This document shows positions 8,878 to 17,150 of a stretch of 64,000 nucleotides of DNA, in pieces. The stretch's first letter is position 1, and the number at the start of each line of letters is the position of its first letter. This DNA is from Micromonospora coriariae (GTDB lineage Bacteria; Actinomycetota; Actinomycetes; Mycobacteriales; Micromonosporaceae): contig NZ_LT607412.1 in assembly GCF_900091455.1 (NCBI RefSeq), forward strand, positions 4,774,001 through 4,838,000, given 5' to 3'. Both the position numbers and the translations under genes were made by a program. The notes beneath the pieces are model-generated. The model did not search any database. It worked only from the letters and a program-made list of their open reading frames with translations, and had not been told where the DNA came from.

Positions 8878-8902
8878 CCCTGAGCGACACCGCAGGCTGA
8901 CC
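8861..8902 (+). repeat. Tandem duplication at the end of murD2
   Basis: A 19-base stretch covering the last murD2 codons and stop (8861-8879, GCGACACCGCGGGCTGACC) is repeated with one change at 8884-8902, a period of 23 bp. It looks like a recent local slippage duplication with no evident function. Confidence 0.6.
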
Positions 8903-8970
8903 GCGAGCGACCGTGCCCGGTCGGCGGGACCGGTTCAGTGGGATCTTGACAGGCGTCGGCGCAGCCAGGA

Positions 8971-9236
8971 GCGCGGCCAGGTCGAAGATCGGCCCGCTGG
9001 GGCACCCTGTCCGAGGAGGAGTTCGTGGCGCTCAAGGCCGACCCGTTCGACTACGGAATCGAGCCTGAGCGGGTCGGTCCACCGTTGGACACGGTGCTGC
9101 CCGGCAAGGGTGATCTGGTGATGTTCGAGGCGGGCCGGATGCACGGCGTCCGCGAGGTGCGTGCGGGTTGCCGTACTTCGGCGGCCGCTTCATCGGGGTT
9201 CGCGCGGAGTCCGACCCGCTGCTGATCTTCGCGTGA
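8971..9236 (+). pseudogene. Frameshifted C-terminal remnant, possibly a 2-oxoglutarate/Fe(II) oxygenase
   Basis: Reading from about 8971 gives GTLSEEEFVALKADPFDYGIEP and then DTVLPGKGDLVMFEAGRMHGVREVRAG. The reading then breaks, and one base off it continues as LPYFGGRFIGVRAESDPLLIFA before a stop at 9234-9236. A single missing base in the GGG run near 9168 would restore one frame. The G-D-L-V-M-F...H-G-V...R pattern resembles the last strands of a cupin-fold 2-oxoglutarate dioxygenase, with the distal His and Arg, but this identification is tentative. No start or N-terminal half is present and the 3' end overlaps the opposite-strand gene at 9190. It is most likely a decayed fragment. Confidence 0.4.
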
Positions 9237-10200
9237 TCCATTGCACAGGGGTGTCGTGCAGGGCGCGCATCGAGCGGATCGCCGAGCGGATCTCCTGGAG
9301 GTAGCGCCCCGGGGTGAGTGTCTGCTCGGGCAGCGCGGCCAGGTCGGCAAGCGTCGGGTCCACCCCGACGGTGTCGATGCCGCAGCCGTACGGCACGGCC
9401 AGGGTGCGTAGCGCGTCGCAGTGCTGGAACGGCACGTAGATCGGCGCGGTGACCATCAGCACCTCGTCGCCCGGGGCGAGCTGGACGTGCGCGGCCCAGA
9501 ACCGCTGCGTGTCGGCGGTGTGCGCGCGCCGCCGGTGCGGTTCGCTGGACGGCGCGGCGAGCACCCGTACCGGCGGCAGGCCGGCCGGTCGGTAGCTCCG
9601 TGACGACCAGGAGTGGTGCGGGTGCCCGGCGTCGACACCGTCCTGCTCGGCCGGGGCGGCCACGGCGAACACCCGCCGGACCGCCGAGTCGAGCACGTCC
9701 ACCTCGGTGTCGTCGGCGGGCAGGCCCGCATCGGCAAGCGTCCGGCGTTCCCAGTCGGACAGCGGCCGGAAGCTGCCCAGCACGGCGACCTCGCCGTCCA
9801 CCCGCAGGCCGGAGCGCAGCAGGTGCGCGGCGTACCCGACCCGACGTACGCAGGCGTGCGCCAGGCCGCCGAGCACCACCAGGTGGGCGTACGCCGGCCG
9901 GGCCGGCGCCACCGGCTGGATCAGCCCGAGCGCCGCCGCCGACGCGAGCACCAGCTCGGCGGTGCCGGGGTCGAGGTCCGGCTCCCGGGCGTCGGGCCGT
10001 TCCCTGCCGCCGCGGAAGTCCCAGTGTCGGGCGGAGAACTCGTCCAGGAACCGGAGCACGTCGGCGAGGTCGCCGTCCGGCCAGCTGCCACCGAATTGCT
10101 CGACCAGCCGGCGTATCGGGTCCGCGCGGACCCACTCGGCGATGCCGGCGGCCGGTTCGCCCGGCGCCCCGGTCGGCAGCGGTACGGGCAGCTCAGGCAC
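9190..10200 (-). CDS. Protein of unknown function
   Basis: I do not recognise this 336-residue protein. It is predicted soluble, with no signal peptide or membrane segment. Features that stand out are HWDFRGGRERPDAREPDLDP, a Gly/Ala/His-rich stretch (VVLGGLAHACVRRVGYAAHLL), VAVLGSFRPLSDWERR, and late in the protein DTQRFWAAHVQLAPGDEVLMVTAPIYVPFQHCDALR. The last weakly recalls proteins with a nucleotide- or sugar-binding alpha/beta fold. Codon use is typical of the window and there is no competing frame, so I take it as real. The GTG at 10200 follows TACGAT by 6 bases without a ribosome-binding site, suggesting a leaderless message. Its last 16 codons overlap the oxygenase-like remnant on the other strand, so the C-terminus may have been changed by whatever event truncated that gene. 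Confidence 0.55.
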   Translation of the reverse strand: MPELPVPLPTGAPGEPAAGIAEWVRADPIRRLVEQFGGSWPDGDLADVLRFLDEFSARHWDFRGGRERPDAREPDLDPGTAELVLASAAALGLIQPVAPARPAYAHLVVLGGLAHACVRRVGYAAHLLRSGLRVDGEVAVLGSFRPLSDWERRTLADAGLPADDTEVDVLDSAVRRVFAVAAPAEQDGVDAGHPHHSWSSRSYRPAGLPPVRVLAAPSSEPHRRRAHTADTQRFWAAHVQLAPGDEVLMVTAPIYVPFQHCDALRTLAVPYGCGIDTVGVDPTLADLAALPEQTLTPGRYLQEIRSAIRSMRALHDTPVQWITRRSAAGRTPREPR

Positions 10201-10400
10201 CGCCGGATCGTACCGGGCTGGCGGGACGGCCTCGTTGTCGTCCCGTCGTACGCCGTGCCGGCCGCGCTGCCCGCCGCCGGCTCGTCCGGCTGACGCACTG
10301 TCAGGCGCGGACGCGCGCTGCGCTACACAGTGGCAGTTGTCCACACCGGCCGCCGGTGGGAGCGTGCGGTATCCACGAATGCCGCTGAAGGGTTGCCACG

Positions 10401-11699
10401 ATGACCGACGACCTGCTGGCCCGGCACCGGGCCGTGCTCCCGTCCTGGATGCCGCTCTACTACGCCGAGCCGATCGAGCTGGTCTCCGGCTCGGGCCGGC
10501 GGGTCACCGACGCCCAGGGCCGCACCTACCTGGACTTCTTCGGTGGCGTGCTGACCAACATGATCGGTTACGACATCCCGGAGATCAGGGAGGCGGTCGA
10601 GCGGCAGCTCGCCACCGGCATCGTGCACAGCTCGACGCTCTATCTGATCCGGGAGCAGGTGGAGTTGGCCGAGAAGATCGCGCAGCGCTCCGGCATCCCG
10701 GACGCGCGGGTGTTCTTCACCAACTCCGGCACCGAGGCGAACGAGGCGGCGCTGCTGGTCGCCACCAACCACCGCCGCTCGCACCAGATTCTGGCCGTGC
10801 GGAACAGCTACCACGGCCGGTCGTACGCGGCGATGGGCGTCACCGGCAACCGCAACTGGTCGGCCAGCGGCCTCAACCCGCTCCAGGTGGCCTGGCTGCA
10901 CTCCGGTGACCGGGTGCGCGGCCTGCTGGCCCGGCTCAGCGCCGACGAGCAGGTCGACGCGGCCGTGGAGGACCTGCGCGAGGTGCTGGCCACCCAGACC
11001 GCCGGTGACGTGGCGGCGTTGATCGCCGAGCCGATCCAGGGCGTGGGTGGCTTCGTGCACCCGCCGGACGGGCTCTTCGCCGGCTGGAAGAAGGTCCTCG
11101 ACGAGCACGGCATCCTGTTCATCGCCGACGAGGTGCAGACCGGCTGGGGGCGTACCGGGGAGCACTTCTGGGGCTACCAGGCGCACGGGGTCACGCCCGA
11201 TCTGCTCACCTTCGCCAAGGGCATCGGCAACGGGTTCGCCCTGGCCGGGGTGGTCGGCCGGGCCGAGGTGCTGGAGTCCGTACCGGCGATCAGCTTCTCC
11301 ACGTTCGGCGGCAACCCGATCTCCACGGCGGCCGGCAACGCGGTGCTCGACTACCTGATCTCGCACGATCTCCAGGCGAACGCGGCCCGGGTCGGCGCGA
11401 TCCTCGCCGACGGCCTGCGGTCCGCCGTGGGCGGCCTCGACTGCGTCGCCGAGGTACGCGGGAAGGGGCTGATGCTCGGCGTGGAGTTCGTCCGGCCGGG
11501 CAGCAGTGAGCCGGACCCGGCGCTGACCAACCGGGTCTTCGAAGCCGCCCGGGACGGCGGCCTGCTGACCGGCAAGGGCGGGCTCTACGGCAACGTGCTG
11601 CGGATGGGTCCACCGTTGACGCTGACCGAGGAGGAGGCCCGCGAGGGCCTGGCGATCCTCGTCGACGCGATCCGCTCGGCGGCGGCGGTGGCGGCGTGA
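10401..11699 (+). CDS. Class-III aminotransferase
   Basis: This is a 432-residue pyridoxal-phosphate enzyme of the omega-amino acid/GABA aminotransferase group. FFTNSGTEANEAAL (about 105-118) is the cofactor-phosphate cup. The pair IADEVQTG with Asp243 and TFAKGIGNG with Lys273 forms the cofactor site. SFSTFGGNPISTAA is the usual second-subunit loop. A GAAGGG ribosome-binding site precedes the ATG. The stop overlaps the start of a methylmalonate-semialdehyde dehydrogenase gene by 4 bp (GTGA). This coupling points to substrates such as beta-alanine or 3-aminoisobutyrate, whose semialdehydes the dehydrogenase would oxidise, as in reductive pyrimidine catabolism. Alanine-glyoxylate aminotransferase is another possible label. 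Confidence 0.85.
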   Translation: MTDDLLARHRAVLPSWMPLYYAEPIELVSGSGRRVTDAQGRTYLDFFGGVLTNMIGYDIPEIREAVERQLATGIVHSSTLYLIREQVELAEKIAQRSGIPDARVFFTNSGTEANEAALLVATNHRRSHQILAVRNSYHGRSYAAMGVTGNRNWSASGLNPLQVAWLHSGDRVRGLLARLSADEQVDAAVEDLREVLATQTAGDVAALIAEPIQGVGGFVHPPDGLFAGWKKVLDEHGILFIADEVQTGWGRTGEHFWGYQAHGVTPDLLTFAKGIGNGFALAGVVGRAEVLESVPAISFSTFGGNPISTAAGNAVLDYLISHDLQANAARVGAILADGLRSAVGGLDCVAEVRGKGLMLGVEFVRPGSSEPDPALTNRVFEAARDGGLLTGKGGLYGNVLRMGPPLTLTEEEAREGLAILVDAIRSAAAVAA

Positions 11700-13189
11700 G
11701 CAACCGAATCGGGCACTTCATCGACGGCAAGCGGGTCGGCGGCACGTCCGAGCGGCGGGGCGACGTGTTCGACCCGGCGACGGGTCGGCGTACCGCCGAG
11801 GTGGAGCTGGCCTCGGCCGCGGACGTCGACGTCGCGGTGCGGGCCGCAGCCCTCGCCGCCCGGGCCTGGCGGGACGCGTCGCTGGCGAAGCGGTCGGCGG
11901 TGCTGTTCGCCTTCCGGGAGCTGGTGCGCGCCCGCCGGGACCGGCTCGCCGAGGTGATCACCGCCGAGCACGGCAAGGTGCTCGCCGACGCCGCCGGGGA
12001 GGTGCAGCGCGGCCTGGAGGTGATCGAGTACGCCTGCGGCCTGCCCTCGGCGTTGCGCGGCGCGTTCAGCGAGAACGTCTCCACCGAGGTCGACTCGTAC
12101 ACGATCCGGCAGCCGCTCGGGGTGGTCGCGGTGATCACCCCGTTCAACTTCCCGGTGATGGTGCCGCTGTGGTTCGTGCCGGTCGCGGTGGCCTGCGGCA
12201 ACGCGGTGGTGCTCAAGCCGAGCGAGAAGGACCCCAGCGCGGCGCTGCTGCTGGCCGAGTGGTTCGCCGAGGCGGGCCTGCCCGACGGGGTGCTGAACGT
12301 GGTCAACGGGGAAAAGGAGGCCGTCGACGCGTTGCTGGATCACCCGGAGGTGCACTCGGTGTCGTTCGTCGGCTCCACCCCGATCGCCCGGTACGTCTAC
12401 CAGCGCGGCACCGCCGCCGGCAAGCGGGTGCAGGCGCTCGGCGGGGCGAAGAACCACATGGTGGTGCTCCCCGACGCGGACCTGGACCTGGCGGCCGACG
12501 CGGCGGTCAACGCCGGTTTCGGTTCGGCGGGAGAGCGGTGCATGGCCATCTCGGTGCTGGTGGCGGTGGAGCCGGTGGCCGACGCGCTGGTCGAGCGGAT
12601 CGCCGCCCGGATGGCCGGGCTGCGTACCGGTGACGGCCGGCGGGGCTGCGACATGGGCCCGTTGGTCACCGCCGCGCACGCGGCGAAGGTGCGCTCCTAC
12701 GTGGACGCGGGGGTGGCCGCCGGCGCGGTGCCGGTGGTGGACGGTCGGGACGTCACGCCGGACGGCGACCCGAACGGCTTCTGGCTTGGCCCGACGCTGT
12801 TCGACCGGGTGACCCCGCAGATGTCGATCTACACGGACGAGATCTTCGGGCCGGTGCTCGCGGTGGTCCGCGTCGGCTCGTACGACGAGGCGGTGGAGCT
12901 GGTCAACGCCAGCCCGTACGGCAACGGCACGGCGATCTTCACCAACGACGGCGGCGCGGCCCGGCGCTACCAGCACGAGGTGGAGGTGGGCATGGTCGGG
13001 ATCAACGTGCCGATCCCGGTGCCGATGGCGTACCACTCGTTCGGTGGCTGGAAGTCCTCGCTCTTCGGGGACCTGCACGCGCACGGCGAGGACGGGGTGC
13101 GTTTCTTCACCCGGGGCAAGGTGGTCACCAGCCGGTGGCTGGACCCGCGCCACGGTGGGGTCAACCTCGGGTTCCCCACCCAGACCTGA
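11696..13189 (+). CDS. mmsA: CoA-acylating methylmalonate-semialdehyde dehydrogenase
   Basis: This 497-residue aldehyde dehydrogenase has TPFNFPVM (Asn151) and the nucleophile in GSAGERCMAIS (Cys282). It carries LGGAKNHMVVLPDAD where ordinary aldehyde dehydrogenases have the general-base glutamate motif. That substitution is the hallmark of the CoA-dependent MmsA/IolA subgroup, which converts methylmalonate or malonate semialdehyde plus CoA and NAD+ to propionyl- or acetyl-CoA with loss of CO2. Translation is coupled to the aminotransferase by a 4-bp overlap. The 3' end overlaps that of the convergent acyltransferase gene by 29 bp. Valine, beta-alanine and thymine breakdown are all compatible. 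Confidence 0.9.
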   Translation: MSNRIGHFIDGKRVGGTSERRGDVFDPATGRRTAEVELASAADVDVAVRAAALAARAWRDASLAKRSAVLFAFRELVRARRDRLAEVITAEHGKVLADAAGEVQRGLEVIEYACGLPSALRGAFSENVSTEVDSYTIRQPLGVVAVITPFNFPVMVPLWFVPVAVACGNAVVLKPSEKDPSAALLLAEWFAEAGLPDGVLNVVNGEKEAVDALLDHPEVHSVSFVGSTPIARYVYQRGTAAGKRVQALGGAKNHMVVLPDADLDLAADAAVNAGFGSAGERCMAISVLVAVEPVADALVERIAARMAGLRTGDGRRGCDMGPLVTAAHAAKVRSYVDAGVAAGAVPVVDGRDVTPDGDPNGFWLGPTLFDRVTPQMSIYTDEIFGPVLAVVRVGSYDEAVELVNASPYGNGTAIFTNDGGAARRYQHEVEVGMVGINVPIPVPMAYHSFGGWKSSLFGDLHAHGEDGVRFFTRGKVVTSRWLDPRHGGVNLGFPTQT

Positions 13190-14558
13190 GCAGCCGCAGC
13201 ACGCCCGCCCCGGCCAGGTACGCCAGCAGCGCCGGGACGGGCGTGCCGAGCGGCTCCGGTGCCCGCGCCGGGGTCGCGCTGTTGAACAGCAGCGCGGCCA
13301 CCACGGCGGCGTAGCCGGCCACGGTCAGCGCCGTCCGGGTCGCGGTGCCCCGTCCGGCCCGGCGCCCGGTGCGGTGCCGGCTGCTGCGCGCCTCCACCGG
13401 GCCGAAGATGGCGACCAGGACCGCCAGGACCACCGCGAGCAGCAGCAGCCAGGGCACCCGCCACGCCCACCAGGCGGCCGAACCGACCGCCGGGGTGGGC
13501 AGTGTCCCGGTCGCGTCGAGCAGGCCGATGAGCAGGACGGCGGCGGTCAGGTGCCAGAGGAAGACGGTCAGCACCACCAGGTTGACCCCGATCACGAGCT
13601 GCCACGGGCCGGTGCGGCGCAGCAGGCGCTCCGCCGGGCCGCGCAGCAGCAGGATCAGGCCGAGCTGGGTGGCGGCGACGGCCAGCAGCGCGAGGCTGGG
13701 CGGCGCGGCGTTGTCCAGCCGCTCTCCGGGCACGTGCAGCATGGCCACCGGCCAGGGGCCGAGCACGGTGAGCAGCAGCAGCGCGGCCAGCCCGCCGGCC
13801 AGGAACACCAAGCCGGTCCGGCGGGACGTGGGCAGCCGGCGTCGGCGTACCCCCGGACGCCCGGGTGCCGCCGGCCCGGCGGCGTCGGTCACGCCGGGCG
13901 GAGCGGCGCGGGTGTGGTGCCAGGCGAAGCCGAGCTGGTGTACGGCCAGCCAGCCGAACAGGTAGTTGCCGTACCCCAGCTGCTCCGGCCCGGTCAGCCG
14001 GCCCAGGTCGCCGATGCCGACCAGGGCGATCAGCACGAGCGGGACGGCGAGGCCGAAGCGGCGGTGCAGGGCGTACATCGGTGGGGTGAGCGCGACCACC
14101 GCCAGGTAGGCGACCAGGAACCAGAGCGGAATGGTGGCGAACCAGACCACCTCGCGGATCCGGATCGGATCGGCGTCGAGCAGCCGGGCCACCGCCGCCG
14201 CGGCGCTGAGCACCAGCACCAGCACGGTGGTGGGGCGCACCAGTCGGGCGCTGCGGTCGACCAACCAGCCGGCGGCGTCGCCACCCCGGGCGCGCAGCCG
14301 GGTCAGCGAGGCCGCGTTGGCGTAGCCGCCGACCAGAAAGAAGACCGGCATCACCTGGGCCACCCAGGTCAGCGGGTACGCCCATGGCAGGTCGCCGAGC
14401 GCGGAGTGCCCGGTGGGCCGGCCGGCGGCGTCCCGCTCGATCACCGTGACGCCCCAGTGCCCGAGAACGACCATGGTGATGGCCAGCGCGCGGAGCAGGT
14501 CGACGTACCGCTCCCGGCCGGGCGGGGTGCGCTCCGCGAGCTGGCGCAGGCGGCGCAT
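13161..14558 (-). CDS. Membrane acyltransferase, acyltransferase-3 family
   Basis: This is a 465-residue integral membrane protein. It opens with the family signature RYVDLLRALAITMVVLGHW, containing the catalytic-type His, then VMPVFFLVGGYANA, followed by about ten hydrophobic segments (for example TTVLVLVLSAAAAVA, LLLLTVLGPWPVAM, LNLVVLTVFLWHLTAAVLL). Family members acetylate or acylate exported sugars, polysaccharides or antibiotics using cytoplasmic acyl-CoA. The substrate is unknown. The Arg/Gly-rich insertion near residues 230-260 and in the last third looks like loop filler. It converges on mmsA with a 29-bp tail overlap and is divergent from the sugar-uptake operon at 14764. Confidence 0.8.
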   Translation of the reverse strand: MRRLRQLAERTPPGRERYVDLLRALAITMVVLGHWGVTVIERDAAGRPTGHSALGDLPWAYPLTWVAQVMPVFFLVGGYANAASLTRLRARGGDAAGWLVDRSARLVRPTTVLVLVLSAAAAVARLLDADPIRIREVVWFATIPLWFLVAYLAVVALTPPMYALHRRFGLAVPLVLIALVGIGDLGRLTGPEQLGYGNYLFGWLAVHQLGFAWHHTRAAPPGVTDAAGPAAPGRPGVRRRRLPTSRRTGLVFLAGGLAALLLLTVLGPWPVAMLHVPGERLDNAAPPSLALLAVAATQLGLILLLRGPAERLLRRTGPWQLVIGVNLVVLTVFLWHLTAAVLLIGLLDATGTLPTPAVGSAAWWAWRVPWLLLLAVVLAVLVAIFGPVEARSSRHRTGRRAGRGTATRTALTVAGYAAVVAALLFNSATPARAPEPLGTPVPALLAYLAGAGVLRLLRSGWGTRG

Positions 14559-14617
14559 CGTCTCAGGCTATGCGAACCGGTGTTGGCCGGTGGTGATAAC
14601 GGTTCGGCAGCCGGGGG

Positions 14618-14675
14618 TTGAAGTCCGCGCGTCGCTGCCGTAGAAATTCTTCAGCGACTTTATGTCAAATGAAGA
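14618..14675 (+). promoter_or_regulatory. Promoter and candidate operator of the first NgcEFG-type operon
   Basis: TTGAAG (14618-14623) and TAGAAA (14641-14646) are separated by 17 bp and fit a housekeeping-type promoter. Just downstream an imperfect inverted repeat, CTTCA at 14649-14653 and TGAAG at 14670-14674, brackets an AT-rich core that is unusual for this GC level. It is well placed to act as a repressor site over the transcription start. Confidence 0.5.
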
Positions 14676-14763
14676 CAAGCAACACATCCCCCAGCGCCTC
14701 GATGCGACGGACGCCACCCCCCCCCATCACCGGCGCCCGCCCGACCCGACCCGAGGAGACATC

Positions 14764-16179
14764 ATGAACAGGCGTGACATCCTGCGGCGCAGCGCCGCCG
14801 CCGGCCTGCTGGCCACCCCCGCCGCCGGCCTGCTGGCCGGCTGCGCCACCGGCGGCGGCGACGACAACGACGACAACGCCGCCTACAAGGGCACCAAGTC
14901 CGAGCAGAACCCGCTCGGCGTGAAGGAGGACGCCCCGCTCGAGGTGGTGATCTTCGGCGGCGGCTTCGGCGAGGAGTACGCCAAGGCCCACGAGGCCATG
15001 TACACCGAGAAGTACCCGAAGGCGAAGATCAGGCACTCCTCCACCCAGGAGATCAGCAAGACGCTCCAGCCGCGCTTCGTCGACGGCTCCCCGCCGGACG
15101 TGGTCAACAACTCCGGCACCGGCCAGATCGACTTCAATGGCCTGGTCAGCCAGAACGCCCTCGCCGACCTGGCTGAGCTGCTCGCCGCCCCGAGCCTCGA
15201 CATCCCGGGCAAGACGGTCAAGGACACCCTGTTGCCCGGCGCGGTCGAGATCGGATCGTACGACGGCAAGTTCCTGGTGCTCAACTACACCTACACCGCG
15301 TACGGCATCTGGTACTCCAACAAGCTGTTCACCGAGCGCAAGTGGGAGTACGCGAAGACCTGGGACGACCACATCGCGCTCTGCAAGCAGATCAAGGCCG
15401 CCGGCATCGCCCCCTGGACGTACGCCGGAATCCACCCGCGCTACATGAGCTGGCCGCTGATCTCCACCGCGATCAAGTTCGGTGGCCCGTCGGTGGCCCT
15501 CGCGCTCGACAACCTGGAGCCGAACGCCTGGAAGTCCGACGCGATGAAGGCCGCCGCCGACGCGTGGCACCAGATCGTCAAGGACAAGTACATCCTGGAG
15601 GGCTCGCCCGGCCTGGACCACAAGCAGTCGCAGACCGCCTGGTGCCAGGGCAAGGCCGCCTTCATCTCCTGCGGTTCCTGGCTGGAGAGCGAGCAGAAGG
15701 ACGTCACCCCGGCCGGCTTCAACATGACAATCGCGCCGACGCCGAGCCTGGGCAGCGGCGACAAGCTGCCGTTCGAGGCGATCCGGGGCACCGCCGGCGA
15801 GCCGTTCATGGTGCCGGCCAAGGCCCGCAACGTCGCCGGCGGCCTGGAGTACTTCCGGACCATGCTGTCGAAGAAGGGCGCCCAGGACTTCACCCGCAAG
15901 GTCGCCAGCCTCACCGTGGTGGCCGGCGCCACCGAGGGCGTGGAGCTGCCGTACGGGCTGACCAGCGTGGTCAAGGCCCTCGACGCATCCGGCGCCAACG
16001 GGTTCAACTGGGTCTACAACAACTACTACCGCAAGCTGGAGCGCAACCTCGTCGACGCCGCGTGCGGCGAGTTCTTCAGCGGCCGGATCGGCCCGGCGGA
16101 CTTCCTCGACCAGTGCCAGAGGGGCGCCGACTCGATCGCCCAGGACACCTCGGTCAAGAAGTACAAGCGGGCTGCGTGA
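14764..16179 (+). CDS. ngcE: N-acetylglucosamine/diacetylchitobiose-type ABC substrate-binding lipoprotein (copy 1)
   Basis: This is a 471-residue secreted lipoprotein. The N-terminus MNRRDILRRSAAAGLLATP has twin arginines, and LLAGC forms a lipobox, so Tat export followed by lipidation is likely. The mature protein has the family-1 sugar-binding pattern (VVIFGGGFGEEYAKAHE, TLQPRFVDGSPPDVVNNSG, YTYTAYGIWYSNKLF). It resembles NgcE, the receptor for N-acetylglucosamine and chitobiose in Streptomyces. I chose the ATG at 14764, preceded by GAGGAG; the longer reading frame upstream has no support. Two permease genes follow and no ATPase gene is present. A paralogue lies at 21645. Confidence 0.85.
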   Translation: MNRRDILRRSAAAGLLATPAAGLLAGCATGGGDDNDDNAAYKGTKSEQNPLGVKEDAPLEVVIFGGGFGEEYAKAHEAMYTEKYPKAKIRHSSTQEISKTLQPRFVDGSPPDVVNNSGTGQIDFNGLVSQNALADLAELLAAPSLDIPGKTVKDTLLPGAVEIGSYDGKFLVLNYTYTAYGIWYSNKLFTERKWEYAKTWDDHIALCKQIKAAGIAPWTYAGIHPRYMSWPLISTAIKFGGPSVALALDNLEPNAWKSDAMKAAADAWHQIVKDKYILEGSPGLDHKQSQTAWCQGKAAFISCGSWLESEQKDVTPAGFNMTIAPTPSLGSGDKLPFEAIRGTAGEPFMVPAKARNVAGGLEYFRTMLSKKGAQDFTRKVASLTVVAGATEGVELPYGLTSVVKALDASGANGFNWVYNNYYRKLERNLVDAACGEFFSGRIGPADFLDQCQRGADSIAQDTSVKKYKRAA

Positions 16180-16185
16180 CATCCC

Positions 16186-16216
16186 GGCCGGTGGGGGCGG
16201 ACCGTCCCCACCGGCC
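16186..16216 (+). promoter_or_regulatory. Strong hairpin between binding-protein and permease genes
   Basis: GGCCGGTGGGG (16186-16196) and CCCCACCGGCC (16206-16216) form a perfect 11-bp stem around a 9-base loop. It starts 6 bases after the binding-protein stop and precedes the permease ribosome-binding site (GGGAAGTAGG). No U-tract follows. It probably protects the upstream message or partly terminates transcription, so that the binding protein is made in excess over the permeases. Confidence 0.65.
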
Positions 16217-16241
16217 GCACCACGGGAAGTAGGTCCCCATC

Positions 16242-17150
16242 GTGAGACATGGCAAGTGGCCGCTGATCGTCACGTTCCTGGTGCCGCCGGTGCTGCTCTA
16301 CGTCTTCTTCGTCGTCTCGCCGTACCTGCAGGCGTTCCAGATCTCCACCACCGACTGGCTCGGCTACTCGGCCGACGCCAACTCCGTGGGCCTGGCGAAC
16401 TTCAAGACGCTGTGGCACGACGACTACGTCTGGAACGCGTTGCAGAACAACGCGATCCTGCTGGCCCTGGTGCCGGTGCTGACCATCGTGCTCGGGATCT
16501 TCTTCGCCACCATGCTCGCCATGGGCGGGCGCAAGGGCCGCGCCGGAGTGACCGGTGTACGCGGCGGCGCGTTCTACCGCACTGTGTACTTCTTCCCGCA
16601 GGTGCTCTCCGTGGTGATCATCGCCCTGCTCTGGAAGGAGGTCTACCACCCGAACCAGGGCCTGCTCACCAGCGCACTGCACGCCCTCGGCCTGCCCGCG
16701 CCGACCTGGCTCGGTGACCCGGCGACCGCCTTCTGGTGCGTGCTCGCGGTGATGGTCTGGAGCAACGTCGGCTTCTACGTGGTGCTGTTCGGCGCGGCGA
16801 TGTCGGCCGTGCCGAAGGAGATCTACGAGGCGGTGCTGCTCGACGGCGCGTCCCGGTTCACCACCCTGCGCCGGGTCACGCTCCCGCTGCTCTGGGACAC
16901 CATCCAGGTCGCCTGGGTCTACCTGGCCATCTTCGCCCTGGACGGGTTCATCCTCGTGCAGCTGATGACCAACGGCGGGCCGAACTTCTCCACCGACGTG
17001 ATCGGCGTACGGATGTACGACACCGCCTTCGGCAGCGAGACCAAGTTCGGCTACGCCTCGGCCATCGGCGTGGTGATGTTCTTCCTGACCCTCTCGGTGG
17101 CGGTGCTGTCGCTGCGGGTCGGCCGGCGCGAACGGATCGAGTACTCGTGA
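16242..17150 (+). CDS. ngcF: Sugar ABC transporter permease, NgcF-like (copy 1)
   Basis: This is a 302-residue inner-membrane subunit with about six transmembrane helices, starting VTFLVPPVLLYVFFVVSPYL. The cytoplasmic EAA loop that contacts the ATPase is EIYEAVLLDGASRFTTLRRVTLPLLWDTI. It pairs with the permease encoded 4 bp-overlapping downstream to form the channel for the sugar delivered by the upstream lipoprotein. The GTG at 16242 lies about 10 bases after GGGAAG. The gene is a clear paralogue of that at 23113 (shared MRHGK start, PYLQAFQIS and YFFPQVL patterns). Confidence 0.85.
   Translation: MRHGKWPLIVTFLVPPVLLYVFFVVSPYLQAFQISTTDWLGYSADANSVGLANFKTLWHDDYVWNALQNNAILLALVPVLTIVLGIFFATMLAMGGRKGRAGVTGVRGGAFYRTVYFFPQVLSVVIIALLWKEVYHPNQGLLTSALHALGLPAPTWLGDPATAFWCVLAVMVWSNVGFYVVLFGAAMSAVPKEIYEAVLLDGASRFTTLRRVTLPLLWDTIQVAWVYLAIFALDGFILVQLMTNGGPNFSTDVIGVRMYDTAFGSETKFGYASAIGVVMFFLTLSVAVLSLRVGRRERIEYS

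Noticed and set aside
14665..16182. 505-codon minus-strand frame opposite ngcE1
   Set aside because: It is exactly antisense to a well-supported lipoprotein gene and is full of Leu/Gly/Val/Arg repeats.
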